Shown: positions 10,838 to 26,451, numbered from the stretch's first letter. The stretch is 64,000 nucleotides of DNA from Archivesica marissinica (GCA_014843695.1 CM026391.1:36657903-36721902), one strand, 5' to 3'. Notes: generated by a model not told the origin, from the letters alone. Program-made: numbers and translations.

Positions 10838-13800
10838 GGTACATACATGAGGGCATATGGTTTATATATGGGGACATACATGATGGCATATGGTTTATAT
10901 ATGGGGACATACATGATAGCATATGGTTTATATATGGGGACATACATGATGGCATATGGTTTATATATGGGGACATCCATGATGGCATATGGTTTATATA
11001 TGGGGACATCCATGATGGCATATGGTTTATATATGGGGACATACATGGAAGCATATGGTTTATATATGGGGACATACATGATGACATATGGTTTATATAT
11101 GGGGACATACATGGGGGCATATGGTTTATAGATGGGGACATACATGATGGCATATGGTTTATATATGGGGACATACATGGGGGCATATGGTTTATATATG
11201 GGGACATACATGGGGGCATATGATTTATAGATGGGGACATACATGATGGCATATGGTTTATATATGGGGACATACATGATGGCATATGGTTTATATATGG
11301 GGACATACATGGTGGCATATGGTTTATATATGGGGACATATGGTACATACATGGGACATATGGTTTATATATGGGGACATACATGGGGGCATATGGTTTA
11401 TATATGGGGACATATGGTACATACGGTACATACATGGGGCATATGGTTTATATATGGGGACATACATGGGGGCATATGGTTTATATATGGGGACATAGGG
11501 TACATACATGGGGGCATACTTTTTTATATATGATGACATAGGGTACATACATGGGGGCATATAGTTTATATATGGGGACATAGGGTACATACGTGATGGC
11601 ATATGGTTTATAAATGGGGACATAGTATACATACATGGGGCATATGGTTTATATATGGGGACGTAGGGTACATACGTGGGGCATATGGTTTATATATGGG
11701 GACAAATGGTTTATATATGGGGGCATACGAGGGGCATATGGTTTATGTATGGGGATATATGGTACATACATGAGGGTATAGGGTTTATATATGGGGACAT
11801 ATGATACATACATGAGGGTATATGGTTTATATATGGGGACATATGGGACAAACATGGGGACATATGGTTTATATATGGGGACATATGGTACATGCATGGG
11901 GGCATATGGTTTATATATGGGGACATAGTGGACATACATGGGGACATATGGTTTATATATGGGGAAATATGGGACATACATGGGGACATATGGTTTATAT
12001 ATGGGGACATAGGGTACATACATGGGGCATATGGTTTATATATGGGGACATAGGGTACATACATGAGGACATATGGTTTATATATGGGGACATATGGTAC
12101 ACACGTGGGGCATATGGTTTATGTATGGGGACATATGGTACAGACATGGAGGTATATTGTTTATATATGGGGACATACATGGGGGCATATGGTTTATATA
12201 TTGGGACATAGGGTACATACATGGGGGCATATGGTTTATATATTGGGACATAGGGTACATACATGGGGGCATATAGTATATATATGGGGACATACATGAT
12301 GGCATATGGTTTATATATGGGGACATACATGAGGGCATATAGTTTATATATGGGGACATAGGGTACATACATGATGGCATATAGTATATATATGGGGACA
12401 TACATGATGGCATATGGTTTATATATGGGGACATACATGAGGGCATATAGTTTATATATGGGGACATAGGGTACATACATGCGGCATATGGTTTATATAC
12501 GGGGACATAAATGGGGGCATATGGTTTATATATGGGGACATAGGGTACATACATGGGGGCATATGGTTTATATATGGGGACATACATGGGGCATATGGTT
12601 TATATATGGGTACATACATGGGGCATATGGTTTGTATATGGGGACATAGGGTACATACATGGGGGCATATAGTTTATATATGGGGACATATGATACATAC
12701 GTGATGGCATATGGTTTATATATGGGGACATAGGGTACATACATGGGGGCATATGGTTTATATATGGGTCATACATGGGGGCATATGGTTTATATATGGG
12801 GACATACATGATGGCATATGGTTTATATATGGGTCATACATGGGGCATATGGTTTATATATGGGGACATACATGGGGGCATATGGTTTATATGTGGGGAC
12901 ATACATGAGGGCATATGGTTTATATATGGGGACACAGGGTACATACATGGGGGCATATGGTTTATATATGGGGACATAGGGTACATACATGGGGGCATAT
13001 GGTTTATATATGGGGACATACATAGTGGCATATGGTTTATATATGGGGACATAGGGTACATACATGCTAGCTTATGGTTTATATATGGGGACATCTATGA
13101 TGGCATATGGTTTAAATATGGGGACATAAACAAAATAGGGGAATACATGGGGACACATGGTTTATATATGGGGACATAGGGTACATACATGGGAAATGGT
13201 TTAATATGGGGACATAGGCATATGGTTTATATATGGGGACATACATGATGGCATATGGTTTATATATGGGGACATACATAGTGGCATATGGTTTATATAT
13301 GGGGACATAGGGTACATACATGCTAGCATATGGTTTAAATATGGGCACATAAATGGGGGCATATGGTTTATATATGGGGAAATACATGGGGACACATGGT
13401 TTATATATGGGGACATATGGTACATACATGGGGCTTATGGTTTATATATGGGGACATAGGGTACATACATGGGGACATATGGTTTATATATGGGGACATA
13501 GGGTACATACGTGGGGCATATGGTTTATGTATGGGGACATATGGTACATACATGGGGACATATGGTTTATAATTGGGGACATAGGGTACATACATGGGGC
13601 ATATGGTTTATATATGGGGACATACATGGGGGCATATAGTTTATATATGGGGACATACATGAGGGCATATGGTTTATATATGGGGACATAGGGTACATAC
13701 ATGCGGCATATGGTTTATATATGGGGACATACATGGGGCATATGGTTTATATATGGGGACATAGGGTACATACATGGGGGCATATTTTTTTATATATGGG

Positions 13801-15431
13801 GACATATGGTACATACATGGGGGCATATAGTTTATATATGGGGACATACATGATGGCATATGGTTTATATATGGGGACATAGTATACATACATGATGGCA
13901 TATGGTTTATATATGGGGACATATGATACATACATGGGGGCATATGGTTTATATATGGGGGAATATGGTCTATATATGGGGACATAGGGTACATACATGG
14001 GGGCATATTTTTTTATATATGGGGACATAGGGTACATACATGGGATCATATAGTTTATATATGGGGGCATATGGTTTATATATGGGGACATAGGGTACAT
14101 ACATGGGGGCATATTTTTTTATATATGGGGACATAGTGTACATACATGGGGGCATATAGTTTATATATGGGGACATATGATACATACATGAGGGCATTTG
14201 GTTTATATATGGGGGCATATGGTTTATATATGGGGACATTTGGTACATGCATGGGGGCATATGGTTTATATATGTGGACATAGGGGACATACATGGGGCA
14301 TATGCTTTATATATGGGGACATAGGGTACATACATGGGGACATATGGTTTATATATGTGGACATAGGGTACATACATGGGACATATGGTTTATATATGGG
14401 GACATAGGGTACATACATGGGGACATATGGTTTATATATGGGGACATAGGGTACAAACGTGGGGCATATGGTTTATGTATGGGGACATATGGTACAGACA
14501 TTGGGGTATATTGTTTATATATGGGGACATACATGGGGGCATATGGTTTGTATATGGGAACATAGGGTACATACATGGGGCATATGGTTTATATATGGGG
14601 ACATACATGGGGGCATATGGTTTATATATGGGGACATAGGGTACATACATGGGGCATATGGTTTATATATGGGGACATACATGATGGCATATGGTTTATA
14701 TATGGGGACATACATGAGGGCATATGGTTTATATATGGGGACATAGGGTACATACATGGGGCATATGGTTTATATATGGGGACATAGGGTACATACATGG
14801 GGACATATGGTTTATATATGGGGACATAGGGTACACACGTGGGGCATAAGGTTTATGTATGGGGACATATGGTACAGACATTGGGGTATATTGTTTATAT
14901 ATGGGGACATACATGGGGGCATATGGTTTATATACTGGGACATAGGGTACATACATGGGGGCATATGGTTTGTATATGGGAACATAGGGTACATACATGG
15001 GGCATATGGTTTATATATGGGGACATAGGGTACATACATGGGGCATATGGTTTATATATGGGGACATACATGAGGGCATATGGTTTATATATGGGGACAT
15101 AGGGTACATACATGGGGCATATGGTTTATATATGGGGACATAGGGTACATACATGGGGCATATGGTTTATATATGGGGACATACATGATGGCAAATGGTT
15201 TATATATGGGGACATACATGATGGCATATGGTTTATATATGGGGACATACATGGGGGCATATGGTTTATATATGGGGACATACATGATAGCATATGGTTT
15301 ATATATGGGGACATACATGGGGGCATATGGGTTATATATGGGGATATAGGGTACTTACGTGGGGCATATGGTTTATATATGGAGACATAGGGTACATACA
15401 TGGTGGAATATGGTTTATATATGGGGACATA

Positions 15432-15482
15432 CGATGAATCCGTTTATTTACCCTCGCCACCGGTAAACCATATGGGCGAGCT
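15432..15482. other. 51-bp foreign segment interrupting the satellite
   Basis: A sequence unlike the satellite interrupts one unit, containing CCGTTTATTTACCCTCGCC and ACCGGTAAACCATATGGGCG. Read in reverse it contains CCCATATGGTTTACC, a piece of the satellite unit in the opposite orientation. CTCGCC and GGCGAG can pair across it. Confidence 0.7.
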
Positions 15483-18400
15483 GGGGACATACATGATGGC
15501 ATATGGTTTATATATGGGGACATACATGGGGGCATATGGTTTAAATATGGGGACATACATGATAGCATATGGTTTATATATGGGGACATATGGTTTATAT
15601 ATGGCGACATAGGGTACATACATGATGGCATATGGTTTATATATGGGGCATATGGTTTATATATTGGGACATAGGGTACATACATGATGGCATATGGTTT
15701 ATATATGGGGATATAGGGTACATACATGATGGCATATGGTTTATATATGGCGACATAGGGTACATACATGATGACATATGGTTTATATATGGCGACATAG
15801 GGTACATACATGATTGCATATGGTTTATATATGGGGACATACATGGGGGCATATGGTTTATATATGGGGACATAGGGTACATACATGGGGGCATATGGTT
15901 TATATATGGGGACATAGGGTACACACATGAGGGCATATGGTTTATATATAGGGACATACATAGGGGCATATGGTTTATATATGGGGACATAGGGTACATA
16001 CATGATGGCATATGGTTTATATATGGGGACATCTATGATGGCATATGGTTTAAATATGGGGACATACATGGGGGCATATGGTTTATATATGGGGACATAC
16101 ATGGGGACACATGGTTTATATATGTGGACATATGGTACATACATGGGACATATGGTTTATATATGGGGACATAGGGTACATACATGGGGACATATGGTTT
16201 ATATATGGGGACATAGGGTACATACCTGGGGCATATGGTTTATGTATGGGGACATATGGTACAGACATGGGGACATATGGTTTATATATGGGGACATACA
16301 TGATGGCATATGGTTTAAATATGGGGACATACATGATGGCATATGGTTTATATATGGGGACATACATGGGGGCATATGGTTTATGTATGGGGACATACAT
16401 GATGGCATATGGTTTATATATGGGGGACATACATGATGGCATATGGTTTATATATGGGGACATACATGGGGCATATGGTTTATATATGGGGACATACATG
16501 GGGGCATATGGTTTAAATATGGGGACATACATGGGGCATATGGTTTATATATGGGGAAATACATGATGGCATATGGTTTATATATGGGGAAATACATGGG
16601 GGATTATGGTTTATATATGGGGACATACATGATGGCATATGGGTTATATATGGGGACATACATGATGGCATATGGTTTATATATGGGGACATACATGATG
16701 GCATATGGTTTATATATGGGGACATACATGATGGCATATGGTTTATATATGGGGACATAGGGTACATACATGGGGGCATATTGTTTAAATATGGAGACAT
16801 ACATGGGGGCATACGGTTTATATATGGGGACATACTTGCTGGCATATGGTTTATATATGGGGACATACATGATGGCATATGGTTTATATATGGGGACATA
16901 CATGGGGGCATATTGTTTAAATATGGGGACATACATGGGGGCATATGGTTTATATATGGGGACATACATGGGGGCATATGGTTTATATATGGGGACATAC
17001 ATGATGGCATATGGTTTATATATGGGGACATACATGATGGCATATGGTTTATATATGGGGACATACATGGGGGCATATGCTTTATATATGGAGACATACA
17101 TGGGGGCATATGGTTTATATATGGGGACATACATGATGGCATATGGTTTATATATGGGGACATACATGATGGCATATGGTTTATATATGGGGACATACAT
17201 GATGGCATATGGTTTATATATGGGGAAATACATGGGGAATATGGTTTATATATGGGGACATACATGATGGCATATGGTTTATATATGGTGACATACATGA
17301 GGGCATATGGTTTATATATGGGGACATACATGATGGCATATGGTTTATATATGGGGACATACATGATGGAATATGGTTTATAAATAGGGACATACATGGG
17401 GGCATATGGTTTATATATGGGGACATAGGGTATATACATGAGGGCATATGGTTTATATATGGGGACATACATGATGGCATATGGTTTATATATGGGGACA
17501 TACATGATGGAATATGGTTTATAAATATGGGGACATACATGATGGCATATGGTTTATATATGGGGACATACATGGGGGCATATGGTTTATATATGGGGAT
17601 ATACATGATGGCATATGGTTTATATATGGGGACATACATGATGGCATATGGTTTATATATGGGGACATACATGATGGCATATGGTTTATATATGGGGACA
17701 TACATGATGGCATATGGTTTATATATGGGGACATACATGATGACATATATTTTATATATGGTGACATACATGATGGCATGTGGTTTATATATGGGGACAT
17801 ACATGGGGGCATATGGTTTATATATGGGGACATACATGGGGCATATGGTTTATATATGGGGACACATGGTACATACATGATGACATATATTTTATATATG
17901 GTGACATACATGATGGCATGTGGTTTATAAATAGGGACATACATGGGGGCATATGGTTTAAATATGGGGACATACATGATAGCATATGGTTTATATATGG
18001 GGACATACATGGGGGCATATGGTTTATATATGGGGACATACATGATGGCATATGGTTTATATATGGGGACATACATGATGGAATATGTTTATAAATAGGG
18101 ACATACATGGGGGCATATGGTTTATATATGGACATAGGGTACATACATGGGGCATATGGTTTATATATGGGGACATAGGGTACATACATGGGGGCATATG
18201 GTTTATATATGGGGACATACATGGGGGCATATGGTTTATATATGGGGACATACATGATGGCATATGGTTTATATATGGGGACATACATGATGCCATATGG
18301 TTTATATATGGGGACATACATGATGGCATATGGTTTATATATGGGGACATACATGATGGCATATGTTTTATATATGGGGACATACATGGGGGCATATTGT

Positions 18401-21400
18401 TTAAATATGGGGACATACATGGGGGCATATGGTTTATATATGGGGACATACATGATGGCATATGGTTTATATATGGGGACATACATGGGGGCATATGGTT
18501 TATATATGGGGACATACATGATGGCATATGGTTTATATATGGGGAAATACATGGAGGGAATATGGTTTATATATGGGGACATACATGATGTCATATGGTT
18601 TATATATGGGGACATACATGATGGCATATGGTTTATATATGGGGACATACATGATGGCATATGGTTTATATATGGGGACATACATGATGGCATATGGTTC
18701 ATATATGGGGACATAGGGTACATACATGAGGGCATATGGTTTATATATGGGGACATACATGATGGCATATGGTTTATATATGGGGACATACATGATTGAA
18801 TATGGTTTATAAATAGGGACATACATGGGGGCATATGGTTTATATATGGAGACATAGGGTAAATACATGAGGGCATATGGTTTATATATGGGGACATACA
18901 TGATGACATATGGTTTATATATGGGGACATACATGATGGAATATGGTTTATAAATAGGGACATACATGGGGGCATATGGTTTAAATATGGGGACATATAT
19001 GATAGCATATGGTTTTTATATGGGGACATACATGGGGGCATATGGTTTATATATGGGGATATAGGGTACATACATGGGGCATATGGTTTATATATGGGGA
19101 CATAGGGTACATACATGAGGGCATATGGTTTATATATGGGGACATACATGATGGCATATGGTTTATATATGGGGACATACATGATGGAATATGGTTTATA
19201 AATAGGGACATACATGGGGGCATATGGTTTATATATGGGGACATAGGGTACATACATGGGGGCATATGGTTTATATATGGGGACATACATGATGGCATAT
19301 GGTTTATATATGGGGACATACATGGGGGCATATGGTTTATATATGGGGACATACATGATGGCATATGGTTTATATATGGGGACACATGGTACATACATGA
19401 TGGCATATGGTTTATAGATGGGGACATACATGATGGCATATGTTTAATATATGGGGACATACATGATGGCATAAGGTTTATATATGGGGACATACATGAT
19501 GGCATATGGTTTATATATGGGGACATACATGATGGCATATTGTTTAAATATGGGGACATACATGATGGCATATTGTTTATATATTGGGATATAGGGTACA
19601 TATATGGGGGAATATGGTTTATATATGGGGACATACATGGGGGCATATGGTTTATATATGGGGACATACATGATGGCATATGGTTTATATATGGGGACAT
19701 ACATGGGGGCATATGTTATATATGGGGACATACATGGGGGCAATGGTTTATATAGGGGACATACACTGGGGCATATGGTTTATATATGGGGACATACATG
19801 AGGGCATATGGTTTATATATGGGGACATACATGGGGCATTGGTTTATATATGGGGACATACATGATGACATATGGTTTAATATATATGGGGACATACATG
19901 ATGACATATGGTTTATATATGGGGACATACATGATGGCATATGGTTTATATATGGGGACATACATGATGGCATATGGTTTATATATGGGGACATACATGA
20001 TGGCATATGGTTTATATATGGGGACATAGGGTACATACATGAGGGCATATGGTTTATATATGGGGACATACATGGGGGCATATGGTTTATATATGGGGAC
20101 ATACATGGGGGCATATGGTTTATATATGGGGACATACATGATGGCATATGGTTTAATATGGGGACATACATGATGGCATATGGTTTATATATTGGAGGGA
20201 CATACATGAGGGCATATGGTTTATATATGGGGACATACATGATGGCATATGGTTTATATATGGGGACATACATGGGGGCATATGGTTTATATATGGGGAC
20301 ATACATGATGGCATATGGTTTATATATGGGGACATACATGATGGCATATGGTTTATATATGGGGACATACATGATGGCATATGGTTTATATATGGGGACA
20401 TACATGGGGGCATATGGTTTATATATGGGTACATACATGATGGCATATGGTTTATATATGGGGACATACATGATGGCATATGGTTTATATATGGGGACAT
20501 ACATGATGGCATATGGTTTATATATGGGGACATACACAAGGGTACATACCTGATGGCATATGGTTTAAATATGGGGACATACATGATGGCATATGGTTTA
20601 AATATGGGGACATACATGGGGGCATATGGTTTATATATGGGGACATACATGAGCATATGGTTTAATATGGACATACGTGATGGAATAGGTTTATATATGG
20701 GGACATAGGTACATACATGATGGCATATGGTTTATATGGACATACATGATGGCATATGGTTTATATATGGGGACATACATGATGGCATATGTTATATAAT
20801 GGGACTACATGATGGCATATGGTTTATATGGGACATACATGGAATAGGTTTATATATGGGGACATAGGGTACATACATGATGGCATATGTTTATATATGG
20901 GGACATACATGATGGCATATGGTTTATATATGGGGACATACATGATGGCATATGGTTTATATATGGGGACATACATGATGGCATATGGTTTAAATATGGG
21001 GACATACATGATGGCATATGGTTTATATATGGGGACATAGGGTACATACATGAGGGCATATGGTTTATATATGAGGACATACATGATGGCATATGGTTTA
21101 TATATGGGGACACAACATACATGATGGCATATGGTTTATATATGGGGACATACATGATGGCATATGGTTTATATATGAGGACATACATGAGGGCATATGG
21201 TTTATATATGGGGACATACATGATGGCATATGGTTTATATATGGGGACATACATGACGGCATATGGTTTATATATGGGGACATACATGATGGAATATGGT
21301 TTAAATATGGGGACATACATGGGGGCATATGGTTTATATATGGGGACATACATGATGGCATATGGTTTATATATGGGGACACACATGGGGAATATGGTTT

Positions 21401-22204
21401 ATATATGGGGACATACATGATGGCATATGGTTTATATATGGGGACATACATGATGGCATATGGTTTATATATGGGGACATACAGATGGCATATGGTTATA
21501 ATGGGGACATACATGATGGCATATGGTTTATATATGGGGACATACATGGGGGCATATGGTTTAAATATGGGGACATACATGATGGCATATGGTTTATATA
21601 TGGGGACATACATGATGGCATATGGTTTAAATATGGGGACATAGGGTACATACATGGGGTCATATGGTTTATTTATGGGGACATACATGATGGCATATGG
21701 TTTATAGATGGGGACATACATGATGGCATATGGTTTATATATGGGGACATACATGATGGCATATGGTTTAAATATGGGGACATACATGATGGCATATGGT
21801 TTATATATGGGGACATAGGGTACATACATGAGGGCATATGGGTTATATATGGGGCCATACATGATGGCATATGGTTTATATATGGGGACATACATGATGG
21901 CATATGGTTTATATATGGGGACATACATGATGGAATATGGTTGATATATGGGGACATACATGAGGGAATATGGTTTATATATGGGGACATACATGAGGGT
22001 ATATGGTTTATATATGGGGACATACATGGGGGAATATGGTTTATATATGGGGACATACATGGGGGCATATGGTTTATATATGGGGACATACATGTTAGCA
22101 TAAGGTTTATATATGGGACATACATGATGGCATATGTTTATATATGGGGACATATGGTACATACATGGGGCATATGGTTTATATATGGGGACATAGGGTA
22201 CATC

Positions 22205-24906
22205 CATGTGGGCATATTGTTTATATATGGGGACATACATGATGGCATATGGTTTAAATATGGGGACATACATGATGGCATATGGTTTAAATATGGGGAC
22301 ATACATGATGGCATATGGTTTATATATGGGGACATACATGATGGCATATGGTTTATATATGGGGACATACATGATGGCATATGGTTTAAATATGGGGAAA
22401 TACATGATGGCATATGGTTTAAATATGGGGACATACATGATGGCATATCGTTTATATATGGGGACATAGGGTACTCATGAGGGCATATGGTTTATATATG
22501 GGGACATACATGATGGCATATGGTTTATATATGGGGACATACATGATGGCATATGGTTTATATATGGGTACATACATGATGGCATATGGTTTATATATGG
22601 GGACATACATGATGGCATATGGTTTATATATGGGGACATAGGGTACATACATGGGGCATATGGTTTATATATGGGGACATACATGATGGAATAGGGTTTA
22701 AATATTGGGGGCATACATGGGGGCATATGGTTTATATATGGGGACATACATGGGGGCATATGGTTTATATATGGGGACATACATGGGGGCATATGGTTTA
22801 TATATGTGGACATACATGGGGGCATATGGTTTATAGATGGGGACATACATGATGGCATATGGTTTAAACATGGGGACATACATGATGGCATATGGTTTAT
22901 ATATGGGGACATACATGATAACATATGGTTTATATATGGGGACATACATGATGGCATATGGTTTATATATGGGGACATACATGATGGCATATGGTTTATA
23001 TATGGGGACATACATGGGGGCATATGGTTTATATATGGGTACATACCTGATGGCATATGGTTTAAATATGGGGACATACCTGATGGGATATGGTTTAAAT
23101 ATGGGGACATACATGATGGCATATGGTTTAAATATGGGGACATACATGGGGGCATATGGTTTATATATGGGGACATACATGGGAGAATATGGTTTATATA
23201 TGGGGACATAGGGTACATACATGGGGGCATATGGTTTATATATGGGGACATACATGATGGCATATGGTTTATATATGGGGACATACATGATAACATATGG
23301 TTTATATATGGGGACATACATGATGGCATATGGTTTATATATGGGGACATACATGATGGCATATGGTTTATATATGGGGACATACATGATGGCATATGGT
23401 TTAAATATGGGGACGGTACATACATGGGGCATATGGTTTATATATGGGGACATAACACCATGTGGGCATATTGTTTATATATGGGGACATACATGATGGC
23501 ATATGGTTTAAATATGGGGACATACATGATGGCATATGGTTTAAATATGGGGACATACATGATGGCATATGGTTTATATATGGGGACATACATGATGGCA
23601 TATGGTTTATATATGGGGACATACATGATGGCATATGGTTTAAATATGGGGAAATACATGATGGCATATGGTTTAAATATGGGGACATACATGATGGCAT
23701 ATGGTTTATATATGGGGACATAGGGTACTCATGAGGGCATATGGTTTATATATGGGGACATACATGATGGCATATGGTTTATATATGGGGACATACATGA
23801 TGGCATATGGTTTATATATGGGTACATACATGATGGCATATGGTTTATATATGGGGACATACATGATGGCATATGGTTTATATATGGGGACATAGGGTAC
23901 ATACATGGGGCATATGGTTTATATATGGGGACATACATGATGGAATAGGGTTTAAATATTGGGGGCATACATGGGGGCATATGGTTTATATATGGGGACA
24001 TACATGGGGGCATATGGTTTATATATGGGGACATACATGGGGGCATATGGTTTATATATGGGGACATACATGGGGGCATATGGTTTATATATGGGGACAT
24101 AGGGTACATACATGGGGGCATATGGTTTATATATGGGGACATACATGATGGCATATGGTTTATATATGGGGACATACATGATAACATATGGTTTATATAT
24201 GGGGACATACATGATGGCATATGGTTTATATATGGGGACATACATGATGGCATATGGTTTATATATGGGGACATACATGGGGGCATATGGTTTATATATG
24301 GGTACATACCTGATGGCATATGGTTTAAATATGGGGACATACCTGATGGGATATGGTTTAAATATGGGGACATACATGATGGCATATGGTTTAAATATGG
24401 GGACATACATGGGGGCATATGGTTTATATATGGGGACATACATGGGAGAATATGGTTTATATATGGGGACATAGGGACATACATGATGGCATATGGTTTA
24501 TATATGGGGACATACATGATGGCATATGGTTTATATATGGGGACATACATGATGGCATATGGTTTATATATGGGGACATACATGATGGCATATGGTTTAT
24601 ATATGGGGACATACATGATGGCATATGGTTTATATATGGGGACATACATGGGGGCATATGGTTTATATATGGGTACATACATGATGGCATATGGTTTATA
24701 TATGGGGACATACATGATGGGATATGGTTTATATATGGGGACATACATGATGGCATATGGTTTATATATGGGGACATACATGGGGGCATATGGTTTATAT
24801 ATGGGGACATACATGGGAGAATATGGTTTATATATGGGGACATAGGGTACATACATGGGGGCATATGGTTTATATATGGGGACATACATGATGGCATATG
24901 GTTTAT
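22205..24906. repeat. 1254-bp tandem duplication within the satellite, ending at gap 1
   Basis: Marker variants repeat at constant offset: CATGTGGGCATATTG at 22205 and 23459, GTACTCATGAGGG at 22471 and 23725, and ATGATGGAATAGGG at 22683 and 23937 (all 1254 bp apart). After one 33-to-42-bp unit difference the offset becomes 1262, for CCTGATGGGATATGG and GGGAGAATATGG. A third, shorter and more homogenised copy follows (24480-24840) before the Ns. Confidence 0.85.
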
Positions 24907-25906
24907 NNNNNNNNNNNNNNNNNNNNNNNNNNNNNNNNNNNNNNNNNNNNNNNNNNNNNNNNNNNNNNNNNNNNNNNNNNNNNNNNNNNNNNNNNNNNNN
25001 NNNNNNNNNNNNNNNNNNNNNNNNNNNNNNNNNNNNNNNNNNNNNNNNNNNNNNNNNNNNNNNNNNNNNNNNNNNNNNNNNNNNNNNNNNNNNNNNNNNN
25101 NNNNNNNNNNNNNNNNNNNNNNNNNNNNNNNNNNNNNNNNNNNNNNNNNNNNNNNNNNNNNNNNNNNNNNNNNNNNNNNNNNNNNNNNNNNNNNNNNNNN
25201 NNNNNNNNNNNNNNNNNNNNNNNNNNNNNNNNNNNNNNNNNNNNNNNNNNNNNNNNNNNNNNNNNNNNNNNNNNNNNNNNNNNNNNNNNNNNNNNNNNNN
25301 NNNNNNNNNNNNNNNNNNNNNNNNNNNNNNNNNNNNNNNNNNNNNNNNNNNNNNNNNNNNNNNNNNNNNNNNNNNNNNNNNNNNNNNNNNNNNNNNNNNN
25401 NNNNNNNNNNNNNNNNNNNNNNNNNNNNNNNNNNNNNNNNNNNNNNNNNNNNNNNNNNNNNNNNNNNNNNNNNNNNNNNNNNNNNNNNNNNNNNNNNNNN
25501 NNNNNNNNNNNNNNNNNNNNNNNNNNNNNNNNNNNNNNNNNNNNNNNNNNNNNNNNNNNNNNNNNNNNNNNNNNNNNNNNNNNNNNNNNNNNNNNNNNNN
25601 NNNNNNNNNNNNNNNNNNNNNNNNNNNNNNNNNNNNNNNNNNNNNNNNNNNNNNNNNNNNNNNNNNNNNNNNNNNNNNNNNNNNNNNNNNNNNNNNNNNN
25701 NNNNNNNNNNNNNNNNNNNNNNNNNNNNNNNNNNNNNNNNNNNNNNNNNNNNNNNNNNNNNNNNNNNNNNNNNNNNNNNNNNNNNNNNNNNNNNNNNNNN
25801 NNNNNNNNNNNNNNNNNNNNNNNNNNNNNNNNNNNNNNNNNNNNNNNNNNNNNNNNNNNNNNNNNNNNNNNNNNNNNNNNNNNNNNNNNNNNNNNNNNNN
25901 NNNNNN
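24907..25906. other. Assembly gap (1000 N)
   Basis: Exactly 1000 N, a placeholder length. The left side is satellite and the right side begins in the middle of a SINE tail, so the missing sequence includes the satellite end and a SINE 5' part. Confidence 0.99.
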
Positions 25907-25962
25907 AGTGATTAACATAAGTTGTAAGAACTTGTTTCGCAATCGAGCTAAAAAATAAATTT
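25907..25962 (+). mobile_element. SINE tail fragment
   Basis: AGTGATTAACATAAGTTG followed by CTTGTTTCGCAATCGAGCTA, the common SINE tail of this window. The 5' part is lost in the gap; the equivalent copy at 50617-50745 shows what is missing. Confidence 0.75.
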
Positions 25963-26451
25963 GTAAAGGATAAGCCCCCTCATATACACTGTATTGATAT
26001 ACCAGCACCTATTCCCTGGCAATATATTGATACATATTTGAAGTGTTTAAATTACATATGGAGTACTTGATATGTATTTACAAATTTTACATGTACTTCA
26101 AATATTTATCAATATACCTGAAATTTTATACATTGCATGCAAGATCAATTAGCTATATGTTGATGTAAATGTCATAATTACCATGCACATAAGACCATGC
26201 AGAGGGGAAACAATGAGCCTATGTTACTATTTGATTTAGCAGTACAGGTTTTTAATCTGATCCGTAAATACTGGAATTGCGGGAGATATATGCTAACGTC
26301 AACCATGCCTTGGAGGGGTTATAACACTTCTTAAATCCCACAGACAGACTAAAATGTTCTTATTGGTTAAGCAAAGAGCAATCTCAGAAACAACCAATTA
26401 TATTACTTGAGTTAGAGACCATGGATTGCGGAAGAGTTGTGCACAAATCGA
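25907..26451. repeat. Satellite-flanking unique segment, copy 1 of a duplicated flank
   Basis: It matches 50689-51223 over its whole length. By eye I count three substitutions and one 9-bp indel (AAATTTTAC present here, near 26084-26094). Match continues about 130 bp into the adjoining array. There is no open frame of interest; it includes the SINE tail and AT-rich DNA. Confidence 0.9.

Larger units (their letters stand above)
7331..24906. repeat. 33/42-bp satellite, roughly 500 copies, reaching gap 1
   Basis: Core GGTTTATATATGGGGACAT followed by ACATGATGGCATAT (33-bp form) or by AGGGTACAT plus ACATGGGGGCATAT (42-bp form). The two forms differ by the 9-bp AGGGTACAT block. The 42-bp form dominates 7.3-9.4 kb and 11.4-15.2 kb; the 33-bp form dominates 9.4-11.4 kb and 15.2-24.9 kb. 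Recurrent variants are TTTAAATATG, GAATATGG and TTATAAATAGGGA (for example 17383, 18090, 18809, 18949, 19199). Each unit carries CATATG. The plus strand is strongly G over C skewed. Long apparent proteins rich in Tyr, Met and Pro arise in four of six frames simply because both unit lengths are multiples of three. Confidence 0.97.

Noticed and set aside
7331..24906. Tyr/Pro/Lys-containing repeats such as YKPYAPMYVPI, reminiscent of mussel adhesive proteins
   Set aside because: The similarity is only in composition. The other strand and other frames are equally open, there is no signal peptide, start or splice context, and frames break wherever a unit loses one G.
7331..24906. G-quadruplex-forming array because of regular GGGG runs
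   Set aside because: There are only one or two G runs per 33-42 bp, so the loops would be too long for stable intramolecular quadruplexes.
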